The notes under the pieces are model-generated. The model had not been told where the DNA came from and ran no database searches. It saw only the letters and a program-made list of their open reading frames with translations. A stretch of 64,000 nt of DNA. Origin: Cyclina sinensis. Lineage: Eukaryota > Mollusca > Bivalvia > Venerida > Veneridae. Numbering within the stretch: position 1 is the first letter of the stretch; each line of letters opens with the position of its first letter. Position numbers and translations under genes: made by a program. Below are positions 49,251 to 61,125 of this stretch, one piece after another. The stretch is from positions 1,401,094 through 1,465,093 of the forward strand of contig JAAONU010000022.1 of NCBI GenBank assembly GCA_012932295.1. The letters run 5' to 3'.

Positions 49251-51366
49251 TACCTCATTACAGAACAATGCTCAGATGTTGCCTTTATTTCCATGACAAA
49301 TGTGTCCACAATATCAAATGTTTATGAACAGTATTTGTTTCAACTTTTTTCTGTTTACTGTTACCATTATGTTCACGATACTGTACTATATTAATGAATT
49401 AATTTTACCTTGATCGCCAGAAACGTTAACCAAGAAGTGCAAAAACAGTCACATAATAAGAACGTTTACAATTTTTGCACGTGATTTTGTTATTCAGCGG
49501 TACTCCAATGCCCTATTCGGAACAAAATGACGTATTTTGAACTGGTACTACGTTTACATCTTCTGACTGTCTGATTTTAAAAACGCATTGTAGCGTATGA
49601 ATTTTGAACACGTACGATTGAAGCAGACAAAAATCTTAAGAAGAACATTTTGATTGTTTGTTGTTGTCGTTGTTGCTAATGTTGTTTTTTTTGTGTACAT
49701 ATTTACTTTCAAGAAGAAATTAGATTTTAATGTTGTATATGTGAGCACAAGTTGTACAGTAATAGCTAATTGACGAGCAAAGAAAATTTATTTGTCGTTA
49801 CTTTTAACCAACAAATAGAAGCTGGCTTCTTGTCCAAAGAAAAGTAAGATTTCAGCGAACTACTAAAAACTGGTTTCTAGTGCTAGGATAACTGTAACAG
49901 TTAGCTACATAACTCAGAATCTAAAACGAAGCAATTAATTTACTGATTACTTACCATTATAGACCAAACTAACCACTTAATACCTCCGATGCTCAACGAG
50001 GTGCTCTGCGCCTAGAATGATAGGCCTACTTACCTGTACTTTTCGATTTATTACAGCTCAAAATCCGTCATAGTATAAGTCTTAAAACAAGTATATGGCC
50101 AGTTATCTTTTCCTGATACAAATAGATATTGGCGATGTCAAAATGTCAGAACATAATGGGCCTAGCCATATAAAGTCACTGAGCTTAATAGTTACTCTTA
50201 CCTTTTGGTTTGTTCAGCTCAAAGTTCGTAATACTGTTAGCCTGAAATAGATTCTACAAAAAAGCCTGTCTTCTCTGATTGCATATAGGCACGGTGACCA
50301 AGGTGTCTCAGACAGGGAAATAATAGACCTGCTTAGATATATTCATAGAACTCAAACATAGTTTTGTGATAAGCTGGCTCATATTTAGACATGTTAAGGA
50401 ACTTTGAATGTTATGTCCCAACAATATCTTAAAATTAGAATCTGGCTGTGATCACGAACGGAAATAAGAAATAACCCTGTTAGAAAACAGAGTATATGTT
50501 TTAATTTGTTGTTAACATTTTCTTTGCATTCTTGTAAAGTTTTAATCCTAAAAAGTCTTTGTTTATTTAAAAACAGCCCATCTTAAAGTAATGATCGGGA
50601 CTTCGAGTCAAATTTTTCTCAGACAAATTTCAGTTTTGCCCCCCAAAAAAACAGAATATATGTATTACAGTGCGACTTATATTTGCCACTCGTCCCAGTA
50701 AATATGAGCTATATTTTGTCAAAATAGACATAAATAAATATATATGTATCTAATATATTTATTTGAAATTAAACCTAGCGCATTGTTCCTATCACATGTA
50801 ATGTCATTTTTAACGAATAATAAAACACTCATATTTATTTGAAATTTTGAACCTAGTGCATTGTTCTTATTACAGAAAATATCATTTATACAAACTTTAC
50901 ACCTGTTACCAGATTCAACCTGAGTACCTTATTTTCTCTCAGCAGTTCTAACTGCGAGTGATTTCATGAGGTAATAAGGTTGCTACTTCTGACACAGCCT
51001 CGTGACGTAAAGAATTGCTTTTACTTCGCTTGGTTTCCATTCTTCACGCACTTCCGCTTTTTGGTCACATGGCTTCCCAAGTATGACCGGTAGTTGATAT
51101 GTGCATGTATTATAGCTATTGTCATCTTTAAATTGAAAAAGTGAGCAGTCAATTCAGCTGGGAAATGAAAATAATTGTGCTCTGGTACTCAAATTTCCAA
51201 TCGCAATCAATGATATAGCTTTGACCGAACTTGCTTATTGATACAATAATTGGAAAAAATATAAACATGAATATTTAAAATAGAAGAATAAAAAAACTCG
51301 AATGAGATACAAATCACATATTAAATTCTACATCAATAGTTACTGGGAAATGAACAAGACTTTGCG
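49251..51366. other. Intergenic stretch between the two secreted mosaic genes
   Basis: Contains a degenerate duplication of about 80-bp period, 50757-50810 and 50836-50887 ('ATTTATTTGAAATT...CCTAGYGCATTGTTC'). No poly(A) signal for the upstream gene was chosen. No other gene is seen. Confidence 0.45.
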
Positions 51367-54300
51367 ATGTTTGGAACAAATTTCTTGTTATTTTTTGGAT
51401 TTATGGAGGTGTGTTTTGTTGCTTTTGGAATTTGTGAACTATTCAAAGTTAAGAATGAACATTTCAATAAGCGGTTAATTGGTCATGATTTTTTTGAAAA
51501 AAAGATTCATCTACACGATTGTGTGAGATATTGTATGTATCTGTCCATCTGTAAGTCCATAGATTATAGTGTGACGTTACGGACTTGTAAACTGAATGAT
51601 ATAGACAGCCTATCTGTTCTTGGGCCAGAATTCGAGACACAGTCGGGAGCAGTTTTCACTGACATCACGGAATGGCCAGGCGTGCGTATCATTTTTTTCT
51701 TTTTCATATAAAATGTATTGTATGAATTTTCGAGAATATGTAATTTGTACGGTCCAACGATGGCCGAATGTGCTGTAAAGTGAAATGTATGTTTTCTTGT
51801 TCAGCGAAATAGCTCTAAAGTGCAAAAGTGTTCCTTTCGACGTGACGTAGGGACTGAATGCATGCTACGGATTCTAAACTCTGCAATTATAGTTCGGCTA
51901 TATACCTCATGTAATTATGGTTCAGTAAGTATAAATAAATGCTGATCAAATAAAAGCCTCGCTTATTATTATTACTATCAATAATTACGGGTCTTTTTCT
52001 TATTCGAAAGACTAAGATTGATTATATCTGCAATATATTTGGCTTAACATGGTTTGAAATCTTAACATCACTTAATCATGATTAATTGCAAATAATTTCA
52101 ATTGCAAATAATTTCAATAAGTATCAAGAAAGATATGAGGAAACATAAAAGTATAATAACTTTAACACGGTATCCGCGAAGCAGGTACTTGCTGTACCAT
52201 GTGAATGCTTCCGCGACATGTCGTTCTCAACAACCTCAGCACAGGCATTCGTTTCATGGATAAATGCCCCAAGCCGCTATATAACCGACACAAAGTAAAA
52301 AACTTCACAAAAATGAATTGGAGGGTCACTATACGTCAAACAGATTTTCTATTGTCTGTATATATAGCTCTTATAGTCTCTAATAGTTCTTGCAACTTAT
52401 ATTAATCTCTCTCGATGACTGCTTCCTGGGTTCAAACAAGTACTCTCACCGAAAGTGAGGAATGTTGAAAATAACTGGAGACTCTCAACCCTGGTGGGAT
52501 TCGAACCAGCAATCTCCGGATCGACTTCTTCTCCTTCTACTGTGAATATGTTAAACATTGATATTATATCTCTAACTAGCCTCTTCATGTTTCATCGACT
52601 TCCAAAAACCAAGCAAAGGGTTAATATGTTTATTATTTGATGTCATCTTCAATTAAACTAATAATTCATATCATATTACCTTAAACATTCTTACAGAAAT
52701 ATTTCCGCTGGAAATTAAACGATTGTAAAGTCGTCACAACTACCGGAACGTAAAATTTTAACGGAGACAAGAACACAATCTAATTGTAAAAAATATCGTC
52801 CCTTTAGAAATAAATATAAAACAAATAAAAACAACTACAAAGTTACTTGTAGTATAGACCCCTAAAAGATAAATAAGTGATCCAGTTCGACATTTCTTAG
52901 CCGATACTGGACTTTCCACAGAGAGATATTAATTTGTAAAGAATGTCTTTGGCTATTTTAGGAAATGGCAGGCACATGTAGCACGAAACCATGTTCCCAT
53001 CAACAAGTGTGTGTTCCAACACAACCTTATAGTTGCTTCACTATCGGTAAGGAAAGATTCATCCAACCCTGGCTTCGCAACATTTTAAAAAATGAGCTAT
53101 TTTTTTCAATCATTCAGGACCATAGTTTGTAGGGGTTTTTTTAATACGGTTTTTTTTTTTTTGTTTTTTTTTTTCTCCTAACAGTAAAAATAGGAAATCA
53201 TGATTAGAATGTCGTTACAGTGGTAATAGCTAAACTGTATTGTTTTGGTGATTATGGTAAGGAGTCGTCTAAGTGGTTAAAAGTTTAAATCATGTTCTTT
53301 TTTCATAACATTCTTTCTGGACTTCTAAATCCATCTAAAAAGAATTAATTTTGGCCTGAGACCAAAACTTCGGTTCGAACATGCGAATATAGATTTAGCT
53401 CTTTAGCTCTGTTTAGTCTGCGATTCTATACTATAATACATGTATGTTTTCAAAATGCTATTTGCCTCATAAAAGCGTTCCTAAAATTTATGAGTGTACA
53501 GTGATTTAAATCTCCATTTTATTTATTCAGACTGCGGCAGTCCTCCGTCGATTACAGATGGATCAGTCATATTTAGCGGAACCTTTCATCTTAACAAAGC
53601 GTCGGTGATTTGTAATGAAGGCTATGAATCAGACCAAAGTCATATAGTGTGCAAAGCTCCTGAACGGCTGGACAAACCAACGTGCGTTACAAATGGTATG
53701 TGAAGTTTGTCATACATTGTTATAACGTTTACTTGACGCATACATATTTAACTTATAAGCCTTGTCTCGAACGATAACCTCTAGAAAATTATTAGGCATT
53801 TTACATATCGTATAACAAGCATAGTGTGCTTATTTTTGTCTTAAACTTCAGTGTTAGATATATAGTCAAACATTGCAAATTAAAAAAAAATATCTATTTG
53901 AACTGATATGTACAGTCTAACAAAGAAAACGCTACGAAATTGGCAAGCGGATTCCTATAATAAATTATCGTCTTCAACCGTTGTTCTTATACATTCTTGT
54001 TGACCTCATGGTAACCGTTTAGTCTGAAGTGTAACCTCATTTTTCCCTGTCGTATTTATGCAGATTCAACTTTATTTCTTTGTTGTTTTTAACTAGGCCA
54101 AACACAAATAATTGTAAAGTATTCATCTTCATTCAAAAAAAAGATAAACAAATACTTTTCCGCAATGAACATCTTAATGTGAATGACTGGGAATGTCTGT
54201 TTTTCTTAATGTACACAATGCAAATTGACGACTTTTTACATTTTCAAGCTTGTTTTTACTACAAATATTTTAATCACTTTTTATGTAAGCATACAATGCC

Positions 54301-57300
54301 GAAGTATTTACACTGTAGTTTTTGGTCGTTTATAACTTGCTACCTTGTTTCATTTTTCAGTATATTTCTTACCAAGTATTGTTTCCTACAGGTGATGCAG
54401 GCACAATGTGTACAGTTAGCGGCGAATGGGAGAATGCGACGTGTTCACTAGGTATTTTTATTCATGATACTTATTTGAGCTCCATTGCGGTACAAGTCAT
54501 GTAATGATGAAGACACTTGTGATATAGGACAGTCACTTTAATCACTAGTACCTTATTACGGCAGGCAGTACTGAGACACGTGTTGATTTTGTGTCTTTGC
54601 AATGTCATGCCTCTTGCACATGATAAAATTCGAACCGAGGACCTTTTGAGCTGAGACCAGACGAACTAAAAACTTGGTAACCCAATGATAGCATGAAATT
54701 TAACTATTTCAATGCGTGAAACAACAAGTATCAAAATTTAGTCCATTCTTTCACAATACACCCCTTACGTTCTGAATTTAACGTAATGTTTCTCGACAGT
54801 CACTTGAAAAATACTATTGTGAAACTTCCTTAACTTTGCTCAAAATTATGTAGATTTTTACTTGTAAAAATCTAAAAAAAAGTCAAATTGAAATATTTGA
54901 CATAAAAATTCAAAGAATCGGCAATGATGTTTTTCATTAAGGGCGTAAACACTGATGATGGTATTTTATAAATTCATTAAATACTGATTTTCTAAACAGC
55001 AAGTCACTTAATGCAATTGAAATCAATAAGCTCCGATTACAATTCCTGCCAACTATGACGAAGTTCATTTATTGGATATTAATGGGTGTCATAATCTAAT
55101 TAAAATAGTATTTATTAAATTCGTACGGAATTCCCAGATCGTTCCCAGATTAACAAAACCTGTGAAAATGTGTCAAAATTCTAGTTACAACAGCATAAAT
55201 GAATGCAGTGACAATAGTCGTAATATAGAGAGCTGTTTTATACAATTTTTAGTTTAGGTGAATGTGTACTTTTTAGTGTCTACAGGCTATAAGGAAACAG
55301 TAATCATTTACTAGTGAGAAGGTGTCAATGTTCTTACTTACGTACATAAGCAAAAACTGAATGCATTTAAAATAGTCTTAATATACAGAGCTGTTTTTAT
55401 ACAATTTTCACATGAATAGTGATTCTTTGCCAATGTGCATTTATTGTGTGTCTTACACGCCATCAGGAAACAGTTTCACATATTTCTTTACTTATTTTTT
55501 TTTTTTCGTTTTATAGTAAATAAGCAATATATCATTGGTACATTTTAGGGGATATCCGTTTATTATTAAGCAGTAGTTTTCTATACAACCTTGAAAGAGG
55601 ATGTTCGGTGCAATTGTTTATTTGACAGTAATAATATTAAACAGTAGTTTTCTAGACAACACAAAAAGGGGATGTTCGGTGCAATTGTTTATTTGACAGT
55701 AATAATATTAAACAGTAGTTTTCTAGACAACCTTGAAAGAGGATGTTCGGTGCAATTGTTTATTTGACAGTAATAATATTAAACAGTAGTTTTCTAGACA
55801 ACACAAAAAGGGGATGTTCGGTGCAATTGTTTATTTGACAGTAATAATATTAAACAGTAGTTTTCTAGACAAAACAAAAAGGGGATGTTCGGTGCAATTG
55901 TTTATTTGACAGTAATAATATTAAACAGTAGTTTTCTAAACAAAACAAAAAGGGGATGTTCGGTGCAATTGTTTATTTGACAGTAATAATATTAAACAGT
56001 AGTTTTCTAGACAACACAAAAAGGGGATGTTCGGTGCAATTGTTTATTTGACAGTAATAATATTAAACAGTAGTTTTCTATACAACCTTGAAAAAGGATG
56101 TTCGGTGCAATTGTTTATTTGACAGTAATAATATTAAACAGTAGTTTTCTAGACAACACAAAAAGGGGATGTTCGGTGCAATTGTTTATTTGACAGTAAT
56201 AATATTAAACAGTAGTTTTCTAGACAAAACAAAAAGGGGATGTTCGGTGCAATTGTTTATTTGACAGTAATAATATTAAACAGTAGTTTTCTAGACAACA
56301 CAAAAAGGGGATGTTCGGTGCAATTGTTTATTTGACAGTAATAATATTAAACAGTAGTTTTCTATACAACCTTGAAAGAGGATGTTCGGTGCAATTGTTT
56401 ATTTGACAGTAATAATATTAAACAGTAGTTTTCTAGACAACACAAAAAGGGGATGTTCGGTGCAATTGTTTATTTGACAGTAATAATATTAAACAGTAGT
56501 TTTCTATACAACCTTGAAAGAGGATGTTCGGTGCAATTGTTTATTGACAGTAATAATATTAAACAGTAGTTTTCTAGACAACACAAAAAGGGGATGTTCG
56601 GTGCAATTGTTTATTTGACAGTAATAATATTAAACAGTAGTTTTCTATACAACCTTGAAAGAGGATGTTCGGTGCAATTGTTTATTTGACAGTAATAATA
56701 TTAAACAGTAGTTTTCTAGACAAAACAAAAAGGGGATGTTCGGTGCAATTGTTTATTTGACAGTAAAAATATATTAAACAGTAGTTTTCTAGACAACACA
56801 AAAAGGGGATGTTCGGTGCAATTGTTTGTGTTTTGGTTTTTCAAGCCTTTGAAAAGACTAATGATATTAAAATGATAAATACTGATTTTACATTTTACTT
56901 CATTTTCCTTATGCTTTTCAGTAAGAATAAACTAAACATTAATGAACAATTGCTTACCCCAGAAATAACTTTAGAAAAGAATGTTCTTGAACACGCAATA
57001 CGTGCACTGTAAGCAATTTACTTATTTGTACACTGTCTTAAATTAACGTGATTATTCAGGTATTTTAATAGCTTCTCTTTACATTTCTCCCCGTTTTCCT
57101 AGTTAAATTTGCTGTTTCGTTTACCTTAAATTATTTCAGATTTTCACCAGGTAAATGTTATTAAATATATTCTGCAGATTTCCGCATAACGTTTTCCTTA
57201 TATTGGTGGATATTGATGGATGATAAAACATGCTGAGGAGTAGCAGCAGAAGCAAAAGATCTCAACTAGTCAAGTTTAGATTTTACTTAATTGTTCTGTT

Positions 57301-59419
57301 GTTGGTATAACATACCTGTAAGATGTAAAATGGATAATGGATAAGCTAATGCATCAGTTTTCCCCAAATGTCTTTGATTAGCTGTTTGTTTTATGCGTAC
57401 CTTCTTTTTTTAAAAAATAGATCAGATGCATAAAACATTAGCGATTAGTTGTAAACATCGTTTAGATCTCAAATAGGTCAGATGCATAAAACATTAGCGA
57501 CTAGTTGTAAACATCATTTACATCTCAAGTAGGTCAGATGCATAAAACATTAGCGACTAGTTGTAAACATCGTTTACATCTGAAATAGGTCAGATGCATA
57601 AAACATTAGCGACTAGTTGTAAGCATCGTTTACATCTGAAATAGGTCAGATGCATAAAACATTAGCGACTAGTTGTAAGCATCGTTTACATCTCAAATAG
57701 GTCAGATGCATAAAACATTAGCGACTAGTTGTAAGCATCGTTTACATATCAAATAGGTCAGATGCATAAAACATTAGCGACTAGTTGTAAGCATCGTTTA
57801 CATCTCAAATAGGTCAGATGCATAAAACATTAGCGACTAGTTGTAAGCATCGTTTACATCTCGAAGAAGAATCATTTGTCCAGATTCTCGTTAGGTAGAA
57901 TTTCTGCATTTAAAGTTAAAGAAAGAAAGGATATTTATTTAACATAAACCTAATCTAAACCTCAAGTACCGTATGTAACGCAACAGCGAAATTAGTTGTT
58001 ATAAAGAAAATTATTATTTCATCACGCCTGGTAGAATCAACATTGTACTTGCACAAACCTCATTGTAGGCAGTGTATCTATATGTCTTGTTTTGAGCAGT
58101 TTTGTTCACATGAGTACTTTCATTCGTAAGAATCAAAATTAACATTCGGCGAAAGCTTATCGCAAATCTTGATTAGAGAGGCGCCATGTTTGTAACGATA
58201 TGTTTTATGCTATTCTGCTGATTCTGGACCAAATTATGCTTAATTTATCAATAAAATGGCAATACTAACTTTTGTCTTTATCATTAATATTTTTCCTGAT
58301 GAAATTTAACATCAACGATGAACTGGCAATACTTTTAATATTCTATTTATTTTGGTCATGGATATGTTGTTAAATCATAAATATTTTAAAGTACAACTCA
58401 AGATACTACAGGTTTGACAACGTGAATTAACGATGGAAATTGGTTCGTGAATAATTAAGTAACCATGGAACGGAGCACGAAATATGATTAATTTAACATC
58501 CCTGGGTGGTTTAAATACTGTTTTCAATTACCTTGCAATACTTGTTTACACTTTAGTAAGAACAGGTTAATCAGTGTAGCTGGCTGGATTGTTCTGATCA
58601 GTTTTAATCAGTACAGAAAATAAGCCATGCACTAAAATCAACTGCAGATATACTATGTTTTCTTCAACGTTTTGTTCTCTATAAAATAAAAACAAAAGTA
58701 TAATTGATAATGCAAAGAATACCATGTTTATAATAAGAATTTCTTTCAAAGCATGTAGGAAAAAAATTTATTTGTAAATAATCACTATCAATTTCTTTAA
58801 ATAATGTAAAAAGAAAACGGTATTTCTTTTGTAATTAATCACTATCGATTTCTTGAGGGCATATAAAAAATGTAATTAATCAGTATCAATTTTTAGAGCA
58901 TGTAGAAAATGGTTTTATTTGTAATTTATCACTATCATCCAGAATGTACCACTATGTGAAGACTAAGTGCATTCAGTGAACCTGCTTACTGTTTCGGCTA
59001 GCTCAATAGGTAGGTCACTGTCAATCCAGGGGTTTCCGGTTCAGTCCCCATAACGGCTGGCAAAATTACTCCTTGATAAGTGATCTGGGATAATAAGTCA
59101 AGCACTGTTTATCTTAGAACAATTTTCAAACACCTTGTCATACAGTAATGGCTCGTTCAGTGTCACATTAATATGCTTTTGAAGGAACATTAATTATCTG
59201 TAGGTATTTTAGGGTATACTTTTCTTATGAGATATTTCTCTTTATCGAAAAAGGTCATAGTTTTGTTCTTTAAGGAGAATAAAATACTTAAGAGATGTAG
59301 AAACAGATATCAAGTACACAATACCAACACGAGAAACTAAACTTAAAACGAATCATTATATGATTATTGTCGTGATCTTTTCTCGCCATTTTCATTACCA
59401 TTCACGATATAATAATAAC

Positions 59420-59450
<31 letters not shown>

Positions 59451-60086
59451 TATCTAATTATTATAATCGTCATCTTTTTTCGCCATTATCATCACCAATC
59501 ACGATATAATAAAAATAATGATAATGATAATAATCGATGGTTCTGTACTTCGTTTAATAATGAAAACTGTGATAACACCATTATTTTTTTAATCCACTGA
59601 CCGATGACAATTAACAAGATATCTTAATTTCAAACAATGTTCGGTTTGATCAGGGTTTTTGTATTGTTTTTGTTGTTGTTTTTGTATTGTTTTTGTTGTT
59701 GTTTTTGTCGTTTTTTTGTTCTTTCTACAACTATTTTAACAATTAAGCTAGAAAAGCTAAAATGTTTAAGAAATAAAATCTTATGATGACTTTTTTTAAT
59801 TTCAGTCACGACTACAACGACAACCACTACACTGCCGCCTTGCTCAATACAGCCCGGACAATACAATGGAACTTTGAGCACAACCAGAAATGGATTTACG
59901 TGTCAAAGATGGGACTCTCAGAGCCCTCAAACTCATACTTATACTGCCCCACACTTCTTTCCAGAGGCCACAGTCTCTGAAGCCGCAAACTATTGTAGAG
60001 CCGCCGGTGAAGTGTACCTTTGGTGTTATACGACGGTCCCTAGCAAGCGATGGGAGGAGTGTATTAAACCGTATCAAGTATGCTGA
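51367..60086 (+). CDS. Secreted PAN/apple-sushi-kringle protein, 5 exons
   Basis: Exons: 51367-51681, 52962-53046, 53531-53695, 54392-54451 and 59806-60086. Phases after exon 1 are 0, then 1, 1, 1. The 906 nt code for 301 residues and a stop. Exon 1: signal peptide, then a PAN/apple-like domain (NKRLIGHDFF, DCVRYCMYLSICKSIDY). Exon 2: a short Cys-rich piece, CSTKPCSHQQVC. Exon 3: a sushi domain (DCGSPPSITDG, VICNEGYE) whose usual Trp is replaced. Exon 4: only the second half of a sushi domain (CTVSGEWENATC). Exon 5: a Thr-rich linker (eight Thr) and a complete kringle with six Cys (FTCQRWDSQSP, NYCRAAGE, LWCYTTVPSKRWEEC). The Asp usual after 'YTT' in lysine-binding kringles is Val here. Role inferred as extracellular recognition or adhesion; no protease domain. 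The exon 1 donor (GTGCGT) is the weakest join, and exon 4 could be skipped without a frame change. Confidence 0.8.
52403..52540 (-). repeat. tRNA-derived SINE fragment in intron 1
   Basis: On the minus strand 52492-52510 reads GGTTCGAATCCCACCAGGG, a tRNA T-arm/B-box, followed by a SINE-type tail ('CTTTCGGTGAGAGTAC', 'CCCAGGAAGC'). The A-box side is incomplete. It makes short spurious open frames on both strands. Confidence 0.55.
53140..53174. repeat. Poly-T tract in intron 2
   Basis: Homopolymer T runs broken by single G or C bases. Confidence 0.8.
55590..56828. repeat. 71-bp tandem array, 18 copies, in intron 4
   Basis: ATGTTCGGTGCAATTG starts at 55601 and returns every 71 bp to 56809, with one unit 1 bp shorter and the last step slightly longer. 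The units share one long block but carry one of three linker types: CAACCTTGAAAGAGG (A), CAACACAAAAAGGGG (B) or CAAAACAAAAAGGGG (C). From 5' to 3' the order reads A B A B C C B A B C B A B A B A C B, so copies spread partly as multi-unit blocks. The array lies wholly inside the intron before the kringle exon. Confidence 0.95.
56829..57415. other. Intron 4 sequence between tandem arrays
   Basis: The open frame 56809-57012 starts inside the 71-bp array and has no domain. Nothing else recognised. Confidence 0.4.
57421..57868. repeat. 56-bp tandem array, 8 copies, in intron 4
   Basis: TCAGATGCATAAAACATTAG starts at 57422, 57478, 57534, 57590, 57646, 57702, 57758 and 57814, exactly 56 bp apart. 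Units differ at only a few positions (GTAAACATC/GTAAGCATC, TCTCAAAT/TCTGAAAT). Each unit contains a small hairpin, TGTAAAC-ATC-GTTTACA, which some copies have lost by one substitution. Confidence 0.95.
57870..58985. other. Intron 4 sequence, no feature seen
   Basis: No exon or named repeat recognised. Near 58760-58920 the words 'ATTAATCACTATCRATTTCTT' recur about three times in degenerate form, probably an old short tandem repeat. Confidence 0.4.
58990..59165 (+). repeat. tRNA-derived SINE in intron 4
   Basis: A tRNA-like head (CTAGCTCAATAGGTAGGTCAC as A-box region, TTTCCGGTTCAGTCCCC as T-arm/B-box) is followed by a non-tRNA tail. The anticodon and acceptor stems do not close properly, so this is a retroposon and not a tRNA gene. 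Confidence 0.6.
59405..59540. repeat. AAT/ATAATG microsatellite
   Basis: An (AAT)n run at 59409-59448 and a shorter ATAATGATAAT tract near 59508-59534. The flanking 'CGCCATTWTCATYACCAWTCACGATATAAT' block occurs twice (59384-59414 and 59481-59511), so the microsatellite lies in a small duplication. Confidence 0.75.
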
Positions 60087-60141
60087 TTGGCTACTTGGTG
60101 GGAACTGTATCAAGTATGCTGATTGGCTACTTGATGGGACT
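60071..60141. repeat. 36-bp duplication spanning the kringle gene stop codon
   Basis: 60071-60106 and 60107-60141 are near-identical (begin GTATCAAGTATGCTGATTGG). The first copy encodes the last residues, including the final kringle Cys, and the TGA stop. The second lies in the 3' untranslated region. The duplication does not change the protein because the stop comes first. Confidence 0.9.
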
Positions 60142-60358
60142 GCTTTTTTGTGTAGCATCGATTGAAGTATTTTGTAATGTTATGTAGGATTGCTGTCAGT
60201 TTCTATTTTTGTCGTTTTGCTTAAGCTGATTTGGTATTTCTTGGAGTACGACTACTATTTCTTTTTTTTTCTTTTTTTTTTCTTTAAGCTGCCGGGTAAC
60301 GATCAGTACTTCTTAACTGTCAAAAATATCTCCCTTGCAACACCAGTTTATTCCTGTC

Positions 60359-60364
60359 AATAAA
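60359..60364 (+). promoter_or_regulatory. Poly(A) signal candidate for the kringle gene
   Basis: AATAAA about 270 bases after the stop codon, followed by A-rich and then GT-containing sequence. It is the first canonical signal downstream. Confidence 0.5.
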
Positions 60365-60769
60365 AACTAAAAAGAAATATTATATGTTAAAAACGGTTCA
60401 GTATAAAATACAATTTAAATATATTTGAAGGTAAACGTTCAACATTTTATGTTATTCTAAAGATTAAACCGTTTTTATATTAATCTTTTTATCTTTTATA
60501 ATTTGAACAAGCATCAGTGCTTTCAATTTATTGTTTCAACTACGAGAAAGTACACTATTTTTCAAGTATAATTGCAGATGTATTATTTAAGCAATCAGCC
60601 GTTGTAGAGATTTCCGTTTAGGCAATCTTGAATTACTGAGAAAATCTTAACAGCGATGCACAATGCTGAAAACGGAATATTACGGCGGTAAAAACGCGAT
60701 ATTACATAGCTGTATCACCTTCAACACATCTCGTGCTTTAAATATCAACTGATGGATTTTTCATCACTG

Positions 60770-61125
60770 CAGCATCATGCCATCGCGATTTCAACATGGC
60801 ATCATGGATTCTCCATGCATCATGCCACCGTGATATCAAGATCGCATTATGGATTTTTTTTCTCCAACGTAGCATTGTGCCACCGCGATTTCAACATTGC
60901 ATCCTAGAGTTTTCATAATGGCAGCATCATGCCACTGCGATTTCAACATCGCACCATGGATTGTGTTCACCAACACAGCATCATGCCACCGCGATTTCAA
61001 CATCGCATCATAGATTTGTTTCGCCATCGTAGCATCGTGCCACCGCGATTTCAACATTGAATCATAGAGATTTCATTATTGCAGCATCAATTCATCGCGA
61101 TTTCAACATCGCATCATGAAGTTTT
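60770..61125. repeat. About 53-bp tandem repeat, 7 diverged copies
   Basis: The core CACCGCGATTTCAACATCGCATCAT recurs with its second half near 60784, 60829, 60884, 60936, 60990, 61044 and 61096. Copies are more diverged than in the other arrays. On the minus strand it makes a repeated peptide frame (MLKSRWHDA), judged an artefact. Confidence 0.85.

Noticed and set aside
59844..60165. Other frames across the kringle exon (both strands)
   Set aside because: Shadows; only the frame with six kringle cysteines and a phase-1 acceptor is supported.
60836..61057. Repeated peptide frame (MLKSRWHDA) on the minus strand
   Set aside because: Follows from the 53-bp tandem repeat, whose unit length varies and breaks frame elsewhere; no start or splice support.
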